DNA from: Dallia pectoralis
Lineage: Eukaryota > Chordata > Actinopteri > Esociformes > Umbridae
Assembly: GCA_029465975.1 (NCBI GenBank)
Contig: CM055759.1
Location: 11,200,744-11,264,743, forward strand
Direction: 5' to 3'
Length of the DNA: 64,000 bases
The first letter of the stretch is position 1. Each line of letters opens with the position of its first letter. Made by a program: the position numbers and the translations under genes. This document shows positions 33,872 to 47,400 of the stretch, piece after piece. Below the pieces are notes generated by a model. It did not search any database. It was not told the DNA's origin and was given only the letters and a program-made list of their open reading frames with translations.

Positions 33872-36800
33872 ATGAATTTATTACCGACTAATGCTCATGG
33901 AAACGGACTCCTGTACGCGGGATTCAACCAGGATCACGGTGAGAAAGTGTTTCTGCATCGTAGTGGTTTGACTATTCTGTCGTCGTTTCTGGTAATCAAT
34001 ACTGGATTTTCGTTTGTGAACTCGACGATAGTACATCTAACTGTTATCTTAAATTATAAATATTAAGAATTACAGTTAATGATTGCGCCAGGCCCTATAA
34101 TTTCGAAACGACAGAGTACAGTACAGTGGGTAATAATGGCTAGCTAGTGGTATGTAGCTAGTTTGCTAACTAAGTCTGACTAGAGTCATGCTGACAGCTG
34201 TGAGTCAATCTAGTCAAGTCGTGATAACCAAGTCGTAGACCACGCGATAGTAAAATAAGCGTGGTGTTTTGTTCAGAATCTGGGCTTGAGGATAACTTTA
34301 GCCAGGTGGTTTCGAAAAGTATCTTTCACGTCAGCGATAAATAACATATCCTAATATAAATAACATATCCAATAACAACAGCGTAATGAGCACATCTTTT
34401 GTTATGCTAACATTTTCTCACGGACATTGAAAACTTACAAAGATTAGATCAAATCCCTTATCACAAGTGATTGTTATCTAGGGCTAGGCAATGATCCACG
34501 ACCAAGGACGTATTCTGCTTGATATTGGGGAGTCAGGACTCGGGCTATGAACACGGAGTGCGTGTAATAGCAATTATATTTGATATTATATATTATTAAA
34601 TAAGAACACACAAAGGGTGTGGTAAATGGACACATTTTAAGTAAACTACGTCTCTGCCTGTCTGGACACGCAGTCAGAGACGTAGAGAATCGTTATTACT
34701 ATGATGTACTGGTAGCCAAGGCAATTAGAGCACCCAATGCTGATTGGCTGTAGGCCGTGGTATACCTAATGTAGGACATGACTATTTTTTCGATTCTAAT
34801 TGCGTTGGTAACCTGTTTATTAGAGCAATAAGCCAATCAGCATTCAGGATCCAAACCACCCCGTTTACCGTACCTGTCAAAAGTTTGGGTATACATTTAT
34901 TTAAATTTTTTCCCACATTGTAAATAATAATGACATTAAAACACGTTGCTCAAATGACAGGAATGAAATAATACAACACAAACAGTCCGGTTGCTGCACT
35001 TCTTTCATTTGCCAACCTTAGGGACATAGGCCCTTAAAACATTGCTGAGACCACATCACCCCAGTTTCACCCCAGTTTGGTGGTCCTGCTCATGGACACT
35101 CACATGTAGGCCAGCCTAAGAAACAAACTCATGTCCAGGCAGGGAACATCTTATAATTTAAATATTACATTTGGTCAAGTTCAGTACATTTCTTACTTTT
35201 AAACTTAACTCCAAGCAAAGTTGCTATGAGTTCTTTTTTATATTTGATTGAGAAAATACAATTCCGTAGCACTTTAGGCAGTCATGTTACAGATATTAGC
35301 TTGAGGTGTTTTGCCTGAGGGTCCGGCCAAGTTGAGCTTTTCTTCACTGAGCCATGACTCACTGAATCTTTCTCCAAACAAGGCAGTGACCAAAATGTTT
35401 ACTTACTGTGTTAATTTCTTTACATTAAGTGTCGTCATCAGGTTATTGGAGCAGCCAGACACGCTCTGTATCTGTTTGGAAATAGGATCTGACAGGATGT
35501 TCATGGGACTCGTGGCCTTTCCTTAGTTACCCTCCCTTATAATCATTGGCTTCTAAATCTTTTTGGCCCAAAAGCTGTGGTTCAATTTAGGTTTTTCATT
35601 CACTGAGTTTTTAGCCTAGCTTACTTATGACTTGTTCCAACCACTGGTATTTTCTGTTCTCCTTTTAGGATGCTTTGCTTGTGGAATGGAGAATGGATTT
35701 AGAGTGTACAACACAGACCCACTCAAAGAGAAAGAAAAACAAGGTAACTATGTGAAACTATTGTTACAGCAAAATGCCTTCTTGAAAATCCTGATTTACA
35801 ATGTGCATTTCTGCTGCGATTTACAATGAGTCAAATGTTCTGTGGTTACCTTTCTAGTGAAAATCAGTGCCAGGAGACGAAGCTCCGTATAAATAGTTTT
35901 GTGTACTTGCAGAAATAATTTGTGTACTTGTAAAAAAGATTTGTGTTATTTGATTGGCTGTGATGGTTGTCAGAGCTGGTCCCACCCTCTTTTGACGGAT
36001 ACACAAAACTTATGTACAAGTACACAAATCTTTTATTGCAAGTATATGAATCTTTTATTGCAAGTACACAAATATTTTTCTGCAAGTACACAAATCATTT
36101 CTGCAAGTACACAAAACTATTTATACGGAGCTTCGTCTCCTGGCACTGATTTCACTCCATACCTTTCTGTTAACATCAATGAACTCAATGGATTAGTGGC
36201 ATTATTTTCAGTAAACCAAGACCATTTTGCTGCACACAGGAATACAGCAGTATGACAGTGGGAGCCAAGGTACTTCCTTCCTGCTCCTGTTATGTATGAG
36301 CTGGATGTGGCTGGGTTGGTGCTCTGGGCGGATGAGGAGGGCGTCATAAGGAAGTTAATCACATTCTGCCTCTACGCCCGGCTGCACGTGACTCCTCATA
36401 TGACCTGGTCCAAAAGTCACTATAGGAAACAGCTTACCATACTGAAACGAATAGGCTGTAGGTCAGGAGTGGTCGTACCTGGTTCTGCTATAGGCTCTGG
36501 TCCCAGCCCAGCGTTATTTACCACCCCCCCCTCCCATCTTTTGTCCCATCTTTGATCTATGAAAGCAGGTGCTCTGATATGGAGTAAAAGCATGGCTACT
36601 GGGATTTGTCTAACAGAGATGCATGCTGGAACACTCATTCTATCTGCATATTCAAACAATGCATCTCAGATTTACCGTCTGCTGGTTTTGATGTGGAAAA
36701 AACGTACATATAGGAATGTATAAAATCAACTGATCTCAAGGACAGATCTTTTATTTTTCCATCAACATTTTGAAATGTTAAAATAATGTTGTTTTTTTGG

Positions 36801-38882
36801 CAACCACCTCATCACTATTGGGTAACTATACACCTGAGGTACCAGTTTGACAGCTTCATGGCCAATGAGGTAGTTCTATATGTCTTCCAGAGTTCATGGA
36901 AGGTGGTGTTGGCCATGTGGAGATGCTGTTCAGGTGTAACTATTTAGCCCTGGTTGGAGGGGGGAAGAAGCCCAAATACCCACCCAACAAAGGTATGGTT
37001 ACTGTGTGTGATGTTTGTGTTAAACTGGCCTGCAAAATCATTACCTTTCATTGTTTTAGAATCTGCAAAATCTAAAAAGTATGTTTGAAATGTTTTCTTT
37101 ACCCATCTATAAGTGTCATCATTTTCCGTCATAGTTTCATTATTCTGTCCCTAGAGACACACTTGGTGATAGTTCACATTTTGTTATTCTCTGGTTCTTT
37201 AGTGATGATCTGGGATGACCTAAAGAAAAAGACTGTTATTGAAATTGAGTTCTCCACGGAAGTCAAAGCCGTAAAGCTTAGAAGGGACAGGTAAGAAAAC
37301 TCTCCACTTCATTCTCCCAAGTGTTGAGTGACTATAATACAGCCACACGTTAATGTTCAGCAGAGGGTAGTATGCCAGCGTGTAGTGTGTCTGTTCATCA
37401 GTGTTTACAATGATGAATGACCTGACTCTCTAATGTCATCAGGATCGTGGTTGTACTGGACTCAATGATCAAAGTGTTCACTTTCACACACAACCCTCAT
37501 CAGCTGCATGTGTTTGAGACTTGCTACAACCCCAAAGGTAGGTCTGCAGACACAGACACACACACACACACACACACACATCTGTCACTGTCTATGGCTT
37601 TGATTCTCAGCAATCATGCTAAATACAGAAGACAGGCATAGGATTCAAGTGATTAAACAAAACATGGTTGTAAATAACATCTGTTTCTCTCCCCACCACC
37701 CGGTTATAATCCTGTGTCCCCCGTCTCTGTCCAGGTCTGTGTGTGCTGTGTCCCAACAGTAACAACTCTCTGCTGGCATTCCCGGGGACCCACTCTGGGC
37801 ACGTGCAGATTGTGGACCTGGCCAATACAGAGAAGCCTCCAGTGGACATCCCTGCTCACGAAGGGGCGTTGTGCTGCATTGCCCTCAACCTACAGGGGAC
37901 CAGGATAGCCACTGCCTCTGAGAAGGTACTACCACCCCCTTAAAATAAACCCATTTAAGACTACTGATGGGCATAGACAACGTAATATTATTTAGATAAA
38001 GCATTTGTTGTCATTGCTTGTTGACTAGTGGCCAACTCCTTACATTGTGTCTCTGATTTTCTCTAGGGGACCCTGATCAGAATATTTGACACCATGGCAG
38101 GTCACCTGATCCAGGAACTGAGGCGAGGCTCACAAGCTGCTAACATCTACTGGTGAGAACAGCCAACTGGTGTCTCTTCCCAACCAGATGTCACAAATGA
38201 ACTGATACTGTCAAGTACATTTGTTTTGTAATAGTCCCGATCACAGTTTGTTTCATCTTTAGCATCAACTTCAACCAGGATGCGTCTTTGATCTGCGTGT
38301 CTAGTGATCATGGTACTGTCCACATATTTGCTGCAGAGGATCCAAAGAGGAACAAGCAGTCCAGGTCGGTGTTAAACAAAGCATTGATCCAAATACTGCA
38401 ACATTGATCAGAGTATTGTCTTGGTGCAACGGCTGTGGCCAATCACTTCTTGTTAACGGCCGTCCAAATGGAGCAAAGGTTTAAAACATTCTGTTCTGAC
38501 AATCGAAACGCTTTCAATATGGAGTTAAATATATCAAACGTTCCATCAAGAATTCACTGTATTATAGCACAACCACAGCATATTGACAGCATTTCAATGG
38601 TTCCCAATACTAATTAGTGTATGCTTTTTGTGAACACATTCAGTTTTTAAACCAGCAACCATAAAAAACCTTCTAAAAAGACACATTATTTTGTGTTATT
38701 ACAAACGCTTCTGTGAATCATTCTTTGTTTTCTTTCTTTAGCTTGGCTTCAGCCAGTTTCCTCCCAAAGTACTTCAGCTCCAAATGGAGCTTCTCCAAGT
38801 TTCAGGTTCCATCAAACTCTCCATGTGTGTGTGCCTTCGGAACAGAACCCAACTCTGTCATTGGTGAGTAATGAATGTGTGT

Positions 38883-38918
<36 letters not shown>

Positions 38919-39324
38919 TAAGCAGAAATACATGTTCTCCGTCTCAGAAATGACCCTAACCTAAATCTGAAAGTAAACCCAATTCAAACTCTTGCCTATT
39001 GCAAGTCATGCATGATGCAACCTCTTCCTGGACTCTACCCAGTTCCTAGTTTCTGAAATGTCAATGTTAACACAATTTATTGTTGACACAACCATTTATT
39101 TTTATTATTGACCGCTTCGACTTATAAACTTATTTAATTTGCAAACGCTTTTCTGCCACACCAGAAAAATCCAGTTTTAAACTTTGAACAGTTGCTGATG
39201 TAAGATCTTTTCCACAGCCATTTGTGCTGACGGCAGCTACTACAAATTCCTATTCAACCAGAAGGGGGAATGTTCTCGCGATGTCTACGCCCAGTTCCTT
39301 GAGATGACTGATGAGAAGATCTAA
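33872..39324 (+). CDS. wdr45b: WD repeat domain phosphoinositide-interacting protein 3
   Basis: Ten exons give 344 aa, the same length as human: 33872-33938, 35669-35743, 36891-36992, 37203-37290, 37443-37537, 37735-37925, 38067-38152, 38263-38364, 38742-38863 and 39218-39324. All junctions are GT-AG with consistent phases. The protein is a PROPPIN, a seven-bladed WD40 propeller that binds PI3P and PI(3,5)P2 on autophagic and lysosomal membranes. The LRRG lipid-binding motif is at about residues 224-227 (QELRRGSQAANIYCINF). The start MNLLPTNAHGNGLLYAGFNQ and the end YAQFLEMTDEKI match WDR45B rather than WDR45. The gene looks fully functional. Intron 2 carries a hairpin-forming MITE. It converges on foxk2. 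Confidence 0.97.
34710..35000. mobile_element. DNA-transposon fragments in wdr45b intron 1
   Basis: One part ('aagccaatcagcattcagga') resembles a dispersed salmonid-type repeat. It is followed at 34873 by a 'ctgtcaaaagtttgggtata' Tc1/mariner-type end. No coding sequence. Confidence 0.4.
35848..36168. mobile_element. MITE with long inverted repeats and 8-bp target duplication
   Basis: The ends are inverted copies of AGTGAAATCAGTGCCAGGAG and the roughly 35 bases after it (left 35856-35914, right about 36105-36156). Internal 15-bp units 'gcaagtacacaaat' repeat near the right arm. The duplication ACCTTTCT flanks it at 35848-35855 and 36161-36168. Four extra bases (CCAT) sit between the right arm and its duplication. 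An 8-bp duplication points to hAT-type mobilisation. It is inserted in wdr45b intron 2. Confidence 0.8.
37556..37581. repeat. (CA)n microsatellite
   Basis: CA tract in wdr45b intron 5, about 20 bp after the exon 5 donor. Confidence 0.9.
38883..38914. repeat. (CA)n microsatellite
   Basis: CA tract in wdr45b intron 9, about 20 bp after the donor. Confidence 0.9.
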
Positions 39325-41430
39325 CCATACAACCTCCTGCAGACAGCAGTGAGTGGTGTGTAGTGGGAGATGGTGTTTCTCATCGCCCAGTGCTGATGAA
39401 CTCTTAATGCAGGAGTCTCAGGAGAGACGAGAGAGACACGGTCTCACAAATGACAGCTCATGGAAGGATGAATGGATGGATGAACCCAGAGACAGTGTGA
39501 TGGATGAGAACGTTCTCTAACTGATGTCACCTGGGTCTCCTTGTCCTGCTCTTCTGAGTGTGAAAGATGGAAAACTATTTTTGGAAGGACAAAAATGTTG
39601 CTTTTTAAAGATGTCTTCCGTGGAATTTTGGACGATCGTTCAATTGTTCTGGTTATTTTTTAAATAACAGGTAAATACATGGGAATTAGTTTTTGTCAAT
39701 TAACCAATCACCGTTCCTAAATATAGGGAGTGCCTCTGAGGGGAATCGAGAGTCTATACTGTATACTCACATCTGTATATACTAATTACATGATTGGGAT
39801 TTTACATGCTTAGACCGTTGGGTTCGCTAGGTAACCTGGATGAACACTTTGACAATAAACACTTCTTAATCAATCTTCGTTTAGTTGAAGAATTGGGTCA
39901 CCCTTTAAAGTTACTATTTACTGTATATATGAACTTGATGCTGCAGGATTTAAGGGTATTGACAGTGTTTTATCCGGTTTACCTTGGTGATTCCTCTTGG
40001 TGAAACCACAGCCAGGTGGAGTTAGGTTCAGCTTCTACTCAATCATTGTATAAATATAATGAAGACACCAGACTGAATACATGTAACTTACTGCATACAC
40101 TGTACAGAATAGAAGTAATAGTATCTGGTAGTCATGATTGTGTTATGGTTTTGCTTCTTCCGCCCTATTCGTGTTTTTGCTGTGTTCAGATGTTTGTTTG
40201 TGCAATATTCTTTACAGTATGAATCTTGTTGAGAACTATGGGGAATATACCAGAAGGAAGATTTAGCGAGTTAGAAAGCTAAGTTTGACAAACAACCAGA
40301 AGTAACTATTCTTATGGATAATTAAAAAAAGCTTCATTTAGAAAAATACAATTATTTGTTCAATTGGTTAGACCAAACTCATTTCAAATTTATTTTGCCT
40401 AAGGAAATAGTAATATCAAGATATTGAGGTATTAGCTTCAACTCCTTCTTGCTTTGCACTGTACATCTACGAAAACCCAAAAGCACTGAGTTAGTATTTA
40501 AATTTAGATCGAAACGCAACGCAATGTTAAACCTTAGTAACTTCCTCTGATGTCATTTGGAAAGACATGTTTTTTGTATCCCTAAAGAATAAAACCAAAA
40601 CAATTCACTCTATTATGCAGAGGTTTAATATTCTACAGTGATTAATGATTAAAAACAATGTTCCTGGATTTATGGGGCATCTTGCGTACATATATCCACT
40701 CAATGGAAAATTACGCAGTGATGCTTCAGTTATACAGATTGCATTGAATCTGAATTCTTTAAAATAAACAAGTGTATCACACCATCCCAGTCACTATGTA
40801 AACTGATGGACTATTCTGCAATGCTCAAAGTCTCAAAAATACACTGTCCACCGTCTGCTTAGTCTTTCATATATTTTTTTTACATGTATGAGAGTGTTCA
40901 TTGACACATAAATTAATTAATCAAATTGTCCTATCTGGTCTGAACTGTCAAACGTCTGCTTAAATGATCTGATCCAAAATGTATTAAAATATGCAGCTTT
41001 ACAGGGAGCATGATTTCACAGCATCTACATTATTATGTATGACCTTACAATGCAGTACTTCAATATATAATTCTGTATATTTGTATTTTGTCGTGTTAAA
41101 TATTAACATAGCATTGCTTCTGTTCCTCTTTGAGTTTGTCACTTCCTGAATGCATGTCATTGGTTGATTCCAGTTCTGATAGTTCATGTGCAGCTGAATC
41201 TCACTAAACACACTCGTCACAATGTGAAACAACACACCTCTTTGTTCGATGCTATACGACCATAGAATATATAGCGGCACGCTACAAACGCTCATGTTTG
41301 TTAATCAAAAATGATTGTGCAAAAATGGCATTGAAATTTGAGAAAAAATTTAAAGTCAGTGTGTACATATGTACACGACCTGAGGTAGTGTGAAATTCTG
41401 AGCTTAGGGTAGTGTTTCAACTCATTTAAT
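39325..41430 (+). other. wdr45b 3' untranslated region and convergent spacer
   Basis: No exon recognised. AATAAA hexamers at 39854-39859 and 40589-40594 are candidate wdr45b ends. Confidence 0.4.
40589..40594 (+). promoter_or_regulatory. Candidate wdr45b polyadenylation signal
   Basis: AATAAA about 1.27 kb after the stop codon; an earlier one lies at 39854. Confidence 0.35.
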
Positions 41431-41922
41431 ATGCATTCGCAAGGTTTCTTTAGAAGCGAATATGCTTGGTATATAAACAACTCCCTCGCTAGACAGTTTA
41501 ATCCTTTAGTGTTTGCAGGCATGAAGGAGGAGTTGTGCTGTAGTAGTTTTCCAGCAGTTCAAGTGTTTGTGCAGATGGACATAAGTGGACCTTACTGCTC
41601 TGTTATTAATTACTTCAGGGGTCCAACTGGGGAACTACGTGGGCTAGTTTATTGGGCACATTCATCTTATACCATATCAGACCTCAACTTTTCCACAGAA
41701 CGGCTCAAATTCTCTGACTCATATTCTACAACATTTAAACGTTGCTCAGCTTGTATGAAGAGCCACAATGTGTGCCAGGAAAACAATTCCCACACCATGA
41801 CACCAGCGCCCTCAGCCTGTACCGAAGACACCAGGCAGGATGTATGTTCTCTAGTTAATTCAAACAGCAACTGTATGCCTGCAACCACGCGACTCACCAC
41901 AGGAGTGATTCAATTGCTTTGA
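41431..41922 (+). other. 163-codon open frame of unknown status
   Basis: A long frame (MHSQGFFRSEYAWY...) between wdr45b and foxk2, rich in Ser, Thr, Asn and Cys. I recognise no domain, signal peptide or transposase motif, and there are no clear flanking splice sites. It may be chance, part of an untranslated region, or an orphan exon. Confidence 0.2.
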
Positions 41923-42369
41923 ACAGGTAATTGGTTCCTTACTCAAACCGTCCTCCGAGTGCATAGTATTAGCATAGTACTGCATCAGATGTTACCCAGG
42001 TTAACAGTAATGCTCTTGTAGGATGCCATGTCTCATAGTATCATAGAAGTGTTCTGCCTGTTACCCACATCTGGTCTGACTCACTTCCTGGAACACTAAC
42101 ACACAGTGGACCTGAACTCACTGGAATGCAGCATCAATGTGAAGCATTAGTGGTCCTCCCCACTTCCTTGGAACTTAAATAGTATTGAACAAACTCGCCA
42201 TCAAGCAGCAATGTCAACTTTCTGCTCAACAGCTGCCTCAAGACAGATCTATTGCATCAATTTCAGACAGTTTCTCACAGCAGTAAAACAATCCAGCTGT
42301 GAGAAAAAAATAAATGTGAATGTTGACTTAAGCAGTCATTCTTTTGTTGATGTCACATTGAGGTTCAGT

Positions 42370-42695
42370 TATACAAATAAAAGAGAACGTATGAGTTAAC
42401 TATTGAGAAGCTATTACAGGGCTTTCTGTAATAAAAGAGAACGTATGAGTTAACTATTGAGAAGCTATTACAGGGCTCTCTGTAATAAGAGAATGTATGA
42501 GTTAACTATTACAGGGCTCTCTGTAATAAGAGAATGTATGAGTTAACTATTGAGAAGCTATTACAGGGCTTTCTGTAATAAAAGAGAATGTATGAGTTAA
42601 CTATTGAGAAGCTATTACAGGGCTCTCTGTAATAAAAGAGAATGTATGAGTTAACTATTGTGAAGCTATTACAGGGCTCTCTGCAACAACAGTAA
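42370..42695. repeat. About 58-bp minisatellite (5-6 copies)
   Basis: Units of 'gtatgagttaactattgaga' plus 'agctattacagggctctctgtaataaaagagaat', some with internal deletions. It lies between the convergent wdr45b and foxk2 genes. Confidence 0.9.
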
Positions 42696-42699
42696 TCAA

Positions 42700-44494
42700 A
42701 TGAAGATCCTAGATGTGTATTTTCACTCCAGTGTTCAAACATACTCTGGCTCTCTCCAACACTGTGTTGTTTCCATGACGCCTCACCAAAGGATTGTGGA
42801 TTGCACAGAGACACACAGGCTTAAACTATTATTCCAGTCTTCACAGCACCTCAGGCTGAGAACAGTGTCAGCCTACCTGACAAAATCCAAACATGGCGTG
42901 TTCGTTTCAAGTCTTTACCATTGTAATTAGATCGACTCAAAAATACAAAGAGACAACGGCTGCGACACAGGACAGAGGTTTTAAATTAATTTATAAAAAA
43001 GAAGCATTTTACCCACTGAAGCGTAACAAACATCAATCACTTGTTTTCCCTTGTGGAAACAGAATACAATCTGACAAGGCTTTAGGGAGCCTGAACAGAA
43101 TAAAATAATCAAGCAAGGAGACCAATTCCAACACAAAGGTAACAAACAGCCATTGAAGACAAGAAAAACAGAAAGCAGGGAAATACAAATCAAAATAAGG
43201 AAGAAGGTAAGTGCAGCACTGGTCAGAATCTTACAGTATAGTATAGATTCAGTCTTATTTTCTTCAGTTCCATATTCACTTATCGGCTCATGTACATTTT
43301 CTCTAAATTCGGTAACATGCAAGCATTGATGAAGAAGCCTACGATCAAATACGCATGGAAATATACTTTCTGATAGGATATTTGTTAAAATATGAAAAAT
43401 CTGTGGATGTACAGTGGAAAAAAAACATATCTTGGGTTTGACAGAAAAACAAAACAATCTACTCCATAGATAGTGTTTTCTTGAAGGAATAGGAGACTAC
43501 ATTCATTTCACTGAACAAAGAGTCCACGTAGGAAAGAATAGCAGAACCCACAATATTAGGTGTTGTTAAATGTTTTGAACCCCGCTCCTCGTAGCTATTA
43601 GTTATTACTAATGACTGAGCCTGGAGAAACAGGAGTTAAAACGCACAGATCCTAAGATACACGTGTACAACAAAATACGGCATATCTACTCACTCACAAC
43701 TGCATTAGGTAGGTTGACATGAAGGCTAGCTGCCAAAGATATAGGAAATGGTAACGCACTCATACACTTCTCTTTACGGAATACACTGCTTTTAACTGTT
43801 GTTTCAGTCATCTATTCCCAAATGTTAAGCGCTTATCTATCGTGGCACAGGGATGATGCCAGGGATGATGCCATTGGCTAAATCCCTCCCTTTGGGGTAA
43901 TTGTCCTGGGTAGAAACAGAGCAGGTTTCTTTTGCATGGCCTACCGCCCTGTGTGGGTGGATACCTCTTTAGGATGAACGGTATGGTCCAGAATGAACCA
44001 ATCCTCTCCACCCAAAGGTATAAGTGATGCAAAACAAACACGCCCACTGAGAGACCCTTTCCAGTCAGCAGTGGAAGGCTTGGTGATTCTGGCGGTCAGT
44101 CTAGAGGTCCGTTTTGATCTCAAATACATTTTTATATACTTTTTTATTTATTTTATACTTCTATGTGAAGGCTTACTGTGCTTCTCTTAAGGTTTTGTTT
44201 TCGTACATGTCTCCAAAACGGGGTGGACCCCAAGCAACTTGTCATTTTCCTTTTTTTTGGTTGTTGTGTTTTTTTCTTGGTCGTTACGTTTCCGCATCAT
44301 TTTTTTCTTCTCTTTTTAAACTCATGGGGTGGGTGAGTGGGTCGGGATTTGGCCTACTGGTGACGTATTCTGTAGTCCAGATGTGGATCCATATCTCTTC
44401 TCCTGTTGGCACCTTGTAGTAGATTATCAACGTGGTTCAGAGTGACGATCCGGTTGTGAAAACAGATAGAGGTGGGATGGTGGAATTGTAGGGC
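42700..44494 (-). other. Probable foxk2 3' untranslated region
   Basis: The sequence downstream of the foxk2 stop codon has no recognisable exon or element. Minus-strand AATAAA occurs twice at 44143-44152; the true end is unknown. Confidence 0.3.
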
Positions 44495-47400
44495 TTATTG
44501 AGGAGAGGAGTCAGCCTTTTCACTGATCCCATTCTCACCGTCTCCATGGGCATGTGATCTGTTGTTTGCTATGCTCTCACTGCCCTCCTCTGTCTTCACT
44601 CTCTTGGGTTCAGGGTGGTCTGCCAGCTCACCGTTCTGCCTCTTGGTCGGCAGCGATGCTGAGGCGGAGGCGTGGGCTGCCAGCAGGTGGAGGGGGTTCA
44701 CTACTGATGGGGAGGAGGGGGTGTGGTCAATAATGACAACTACTCATCAGAAACACCATCATGTCTGCATTTACACGTTATCAGGAGGTACATTGGGCCA
44801 AATAGCACGATGTATTATTGACATGCAAACAGTAGACATATTAAAGTCTGAAATAATAATTCACTCCCTAATTAAAACTTATTGAAATCAATAATTTAGG
44901 AGTAGGACTTTGACTAGTATTGCACTATGGAATGATGTTGATAGCTTAGACAGGCAATTGTATTCTCATTTAGCTTGCACATAAAAATTAGACAAAAGTG
45001 TTTGGTCACTCTTATGTAAACTAGTCGAGATATTTTTGGTACCAACAATACAGCGCATTATGCTAAAAAGAATTATAGTTTGACTGGAAAATAAAAAACA
45101 CTTCCAGGCCTGCTTGGCAGTTCAATTTTAGACTGAATAACAAAGGTAAGCAAAAAAAAATGTGCATGCGCTATAAAATAATTATAAGAACATTTCTGTT
45201 TAATTTACGTGTTTCAAAATATATATATTCTTAGCTTAAGTAAAGAACATTGTTCATAGGAGGACCAACCACAACACAAAGACTGATACAGGATTGTATG
45301 AATCCAGACCAAGAATATAAACAAACTAAGAAATATATATTATATTTTTCTATATTCATTAGATTTTAGGGATTTTCAACAGCAAATAAACTTCCTTTCC
45401 CAAGTTAATGTTGAAATAATTTGGCAATTCTGTGTTATTATATTAAGAGAAGTGAAAAAGTTCTAAAAATGAAATCCCATTAAGCCAATATAAGCGATTA
45501 TGCAATAATGTCTGCCAGTCCCACTACCCAAAGAGTTGCGGGGTTTTAAGCTCTATGGGGGTATTTGAACACAGCCTTACCAGTCTTACCTGTGTTAGCA
45601 GCAGTAGTGATGGGCACCAGGTGAGTGCCGTTCTGTGTGATGGTCTTAATAGGGAGCCGATGCTGACCCAGCGGTGCTGGCTGAACAATGGTAACCGTTG
45701 TTAGGGGTGTGGCCTGGGACGTCTGGATGATGCGACTGGCACCTCCTATAGAGGAGGTTGTGATGGCAGGAACCGGCTCCACTTTGACTGGGAAAGAGAA
45801 ACCAACAAACCATTACCGTCTCTCATTCATAAGTAACAGGAGTAGTATATCAAGAAAATGGACAGACGTTTGTAAAACTATTGTAAATCTCACCTTTGAC
45901 CCCATTGTGATTGCCACCGTTCTCCTGCGGTTCCGTCTTCACCGTGACAACTGAGTTCTGAGTGGCAGCGATGGTAGCCATGGTGACCATGGGAATCTGT
46001 TGGAGCACGTGCACGGTCTGCATAACGGAGGCAGAGCTCACAGCTGTTGTCATGACAGGCGTTGCCATGGTGTAGGTAACGGGCTTCAGGGTGGTTTGGG
46101 GCAACTGTCGCTGGACGGCGATCAGAACCGGCTGGTTGTTTAAAGGAGATCCTAGCAGAGACAAGGTGTCAGAGGTCAGACAGGAAGGAATGTCTCATCG
46201 CCCACAAAAGCAACAACTCCTGCTGTGACCACTCACCAGGAGCACTCTGGGCGAACTGGGCCTCCTGGATGACGGCCAGTTTGGGCTGTAGGGCAGTGGC
46301 AACTGTGGGGGCCAAGGCCCGGGTGGGCTCTGGATCCATGGGGACGGGGGAGCCCTCCCTAGAGAGACTCTCTGGGGTCTGCACACCACTGGAGTGAGCA
46401 GACAGCCCACCTGTGTGGCTAGGAGAGGCCGGGGCGCTTCTGGAGTAGACAGAACCGGCAGATTCAACGGATATAGAAGGGGGGTGTGCGCAAATAGGAA
46501 AAACACATGATGAGTGAGTATCACACACAGAAAAAGTACTTCATTCCCAGTCCCCATCTGATCCACATTACAGTCTACAGAGGACAGTTCTTTTACCTGG
46601 ATGACAGGGGGCCCAGCGGGGTTCTGAAACAGGGGACACCCCGAGGCCTGCGTTTCCTGAACGCCTGTTCACACAACTTGCCCTCTGAGGACGGGTCGAT
46701 CCTCCAGAACGATCCCTTACCTGGCTCCTCCTGAGACCGGGCCACTTTAATGAAGTAGCGGTTCAGAGACAAGTTATGACGGATTGAGTTCTAGGATACA
46801 AAAGAGGGAGAGCATTCATTATGATTAAACCTGCAGGAGGGGTCAGTGAATACACAGTCTAGGGGAAAGAGGAAACCCTTTAGAATGGATCAGTTGAATC
46901 AGGGCCCAATACTCGGATACTCAGATTCATGTGTTATTGTCCGGTTTCTCTGCTTATCTGGACATGAATCGTGGGATCACATTTAAGCATCAGCACCATG
47001 AAGTGTGAAGTAACACACTAAATATAAGACTGTTTTACTATAAGCTGTTGTGCAATAAGATCACCATCGTCCCTCCAAATGTTTCTACCACATTTCCATT
47101 GTATGGGCAGAGTGCAATTACCATTTGACTGCATGTTATTGTGGATTGAGATTTTAAAACAAGAGACATGTTACAACTAGGTCATTGCAGAGCACCAGAG
47201 AGAAAAACAACAGACGCAAAAAAGATTTAAGCAAAATAGTGGTAAAAAACTTGTTGTGATGGATACTGACATGTTAACTAGAGACTGTTTTAAACATAGT
47301 GAGGTGTATTATTGTTTATTAAATTACTGGCACGCTTGAGGTGTGTGTGTGTATATATATATATATATGTGTGTGTGTGTATATGTCTGTGTGAATGTGT

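Noticed and set aside
33872..39324. Assignment as wdr45 (WIPI4) rather than wdr45b
   Set aside because: The start MNLLPTNAHGNGLLYAG and the 344-aa length are those of WDR45B/WIPI3.
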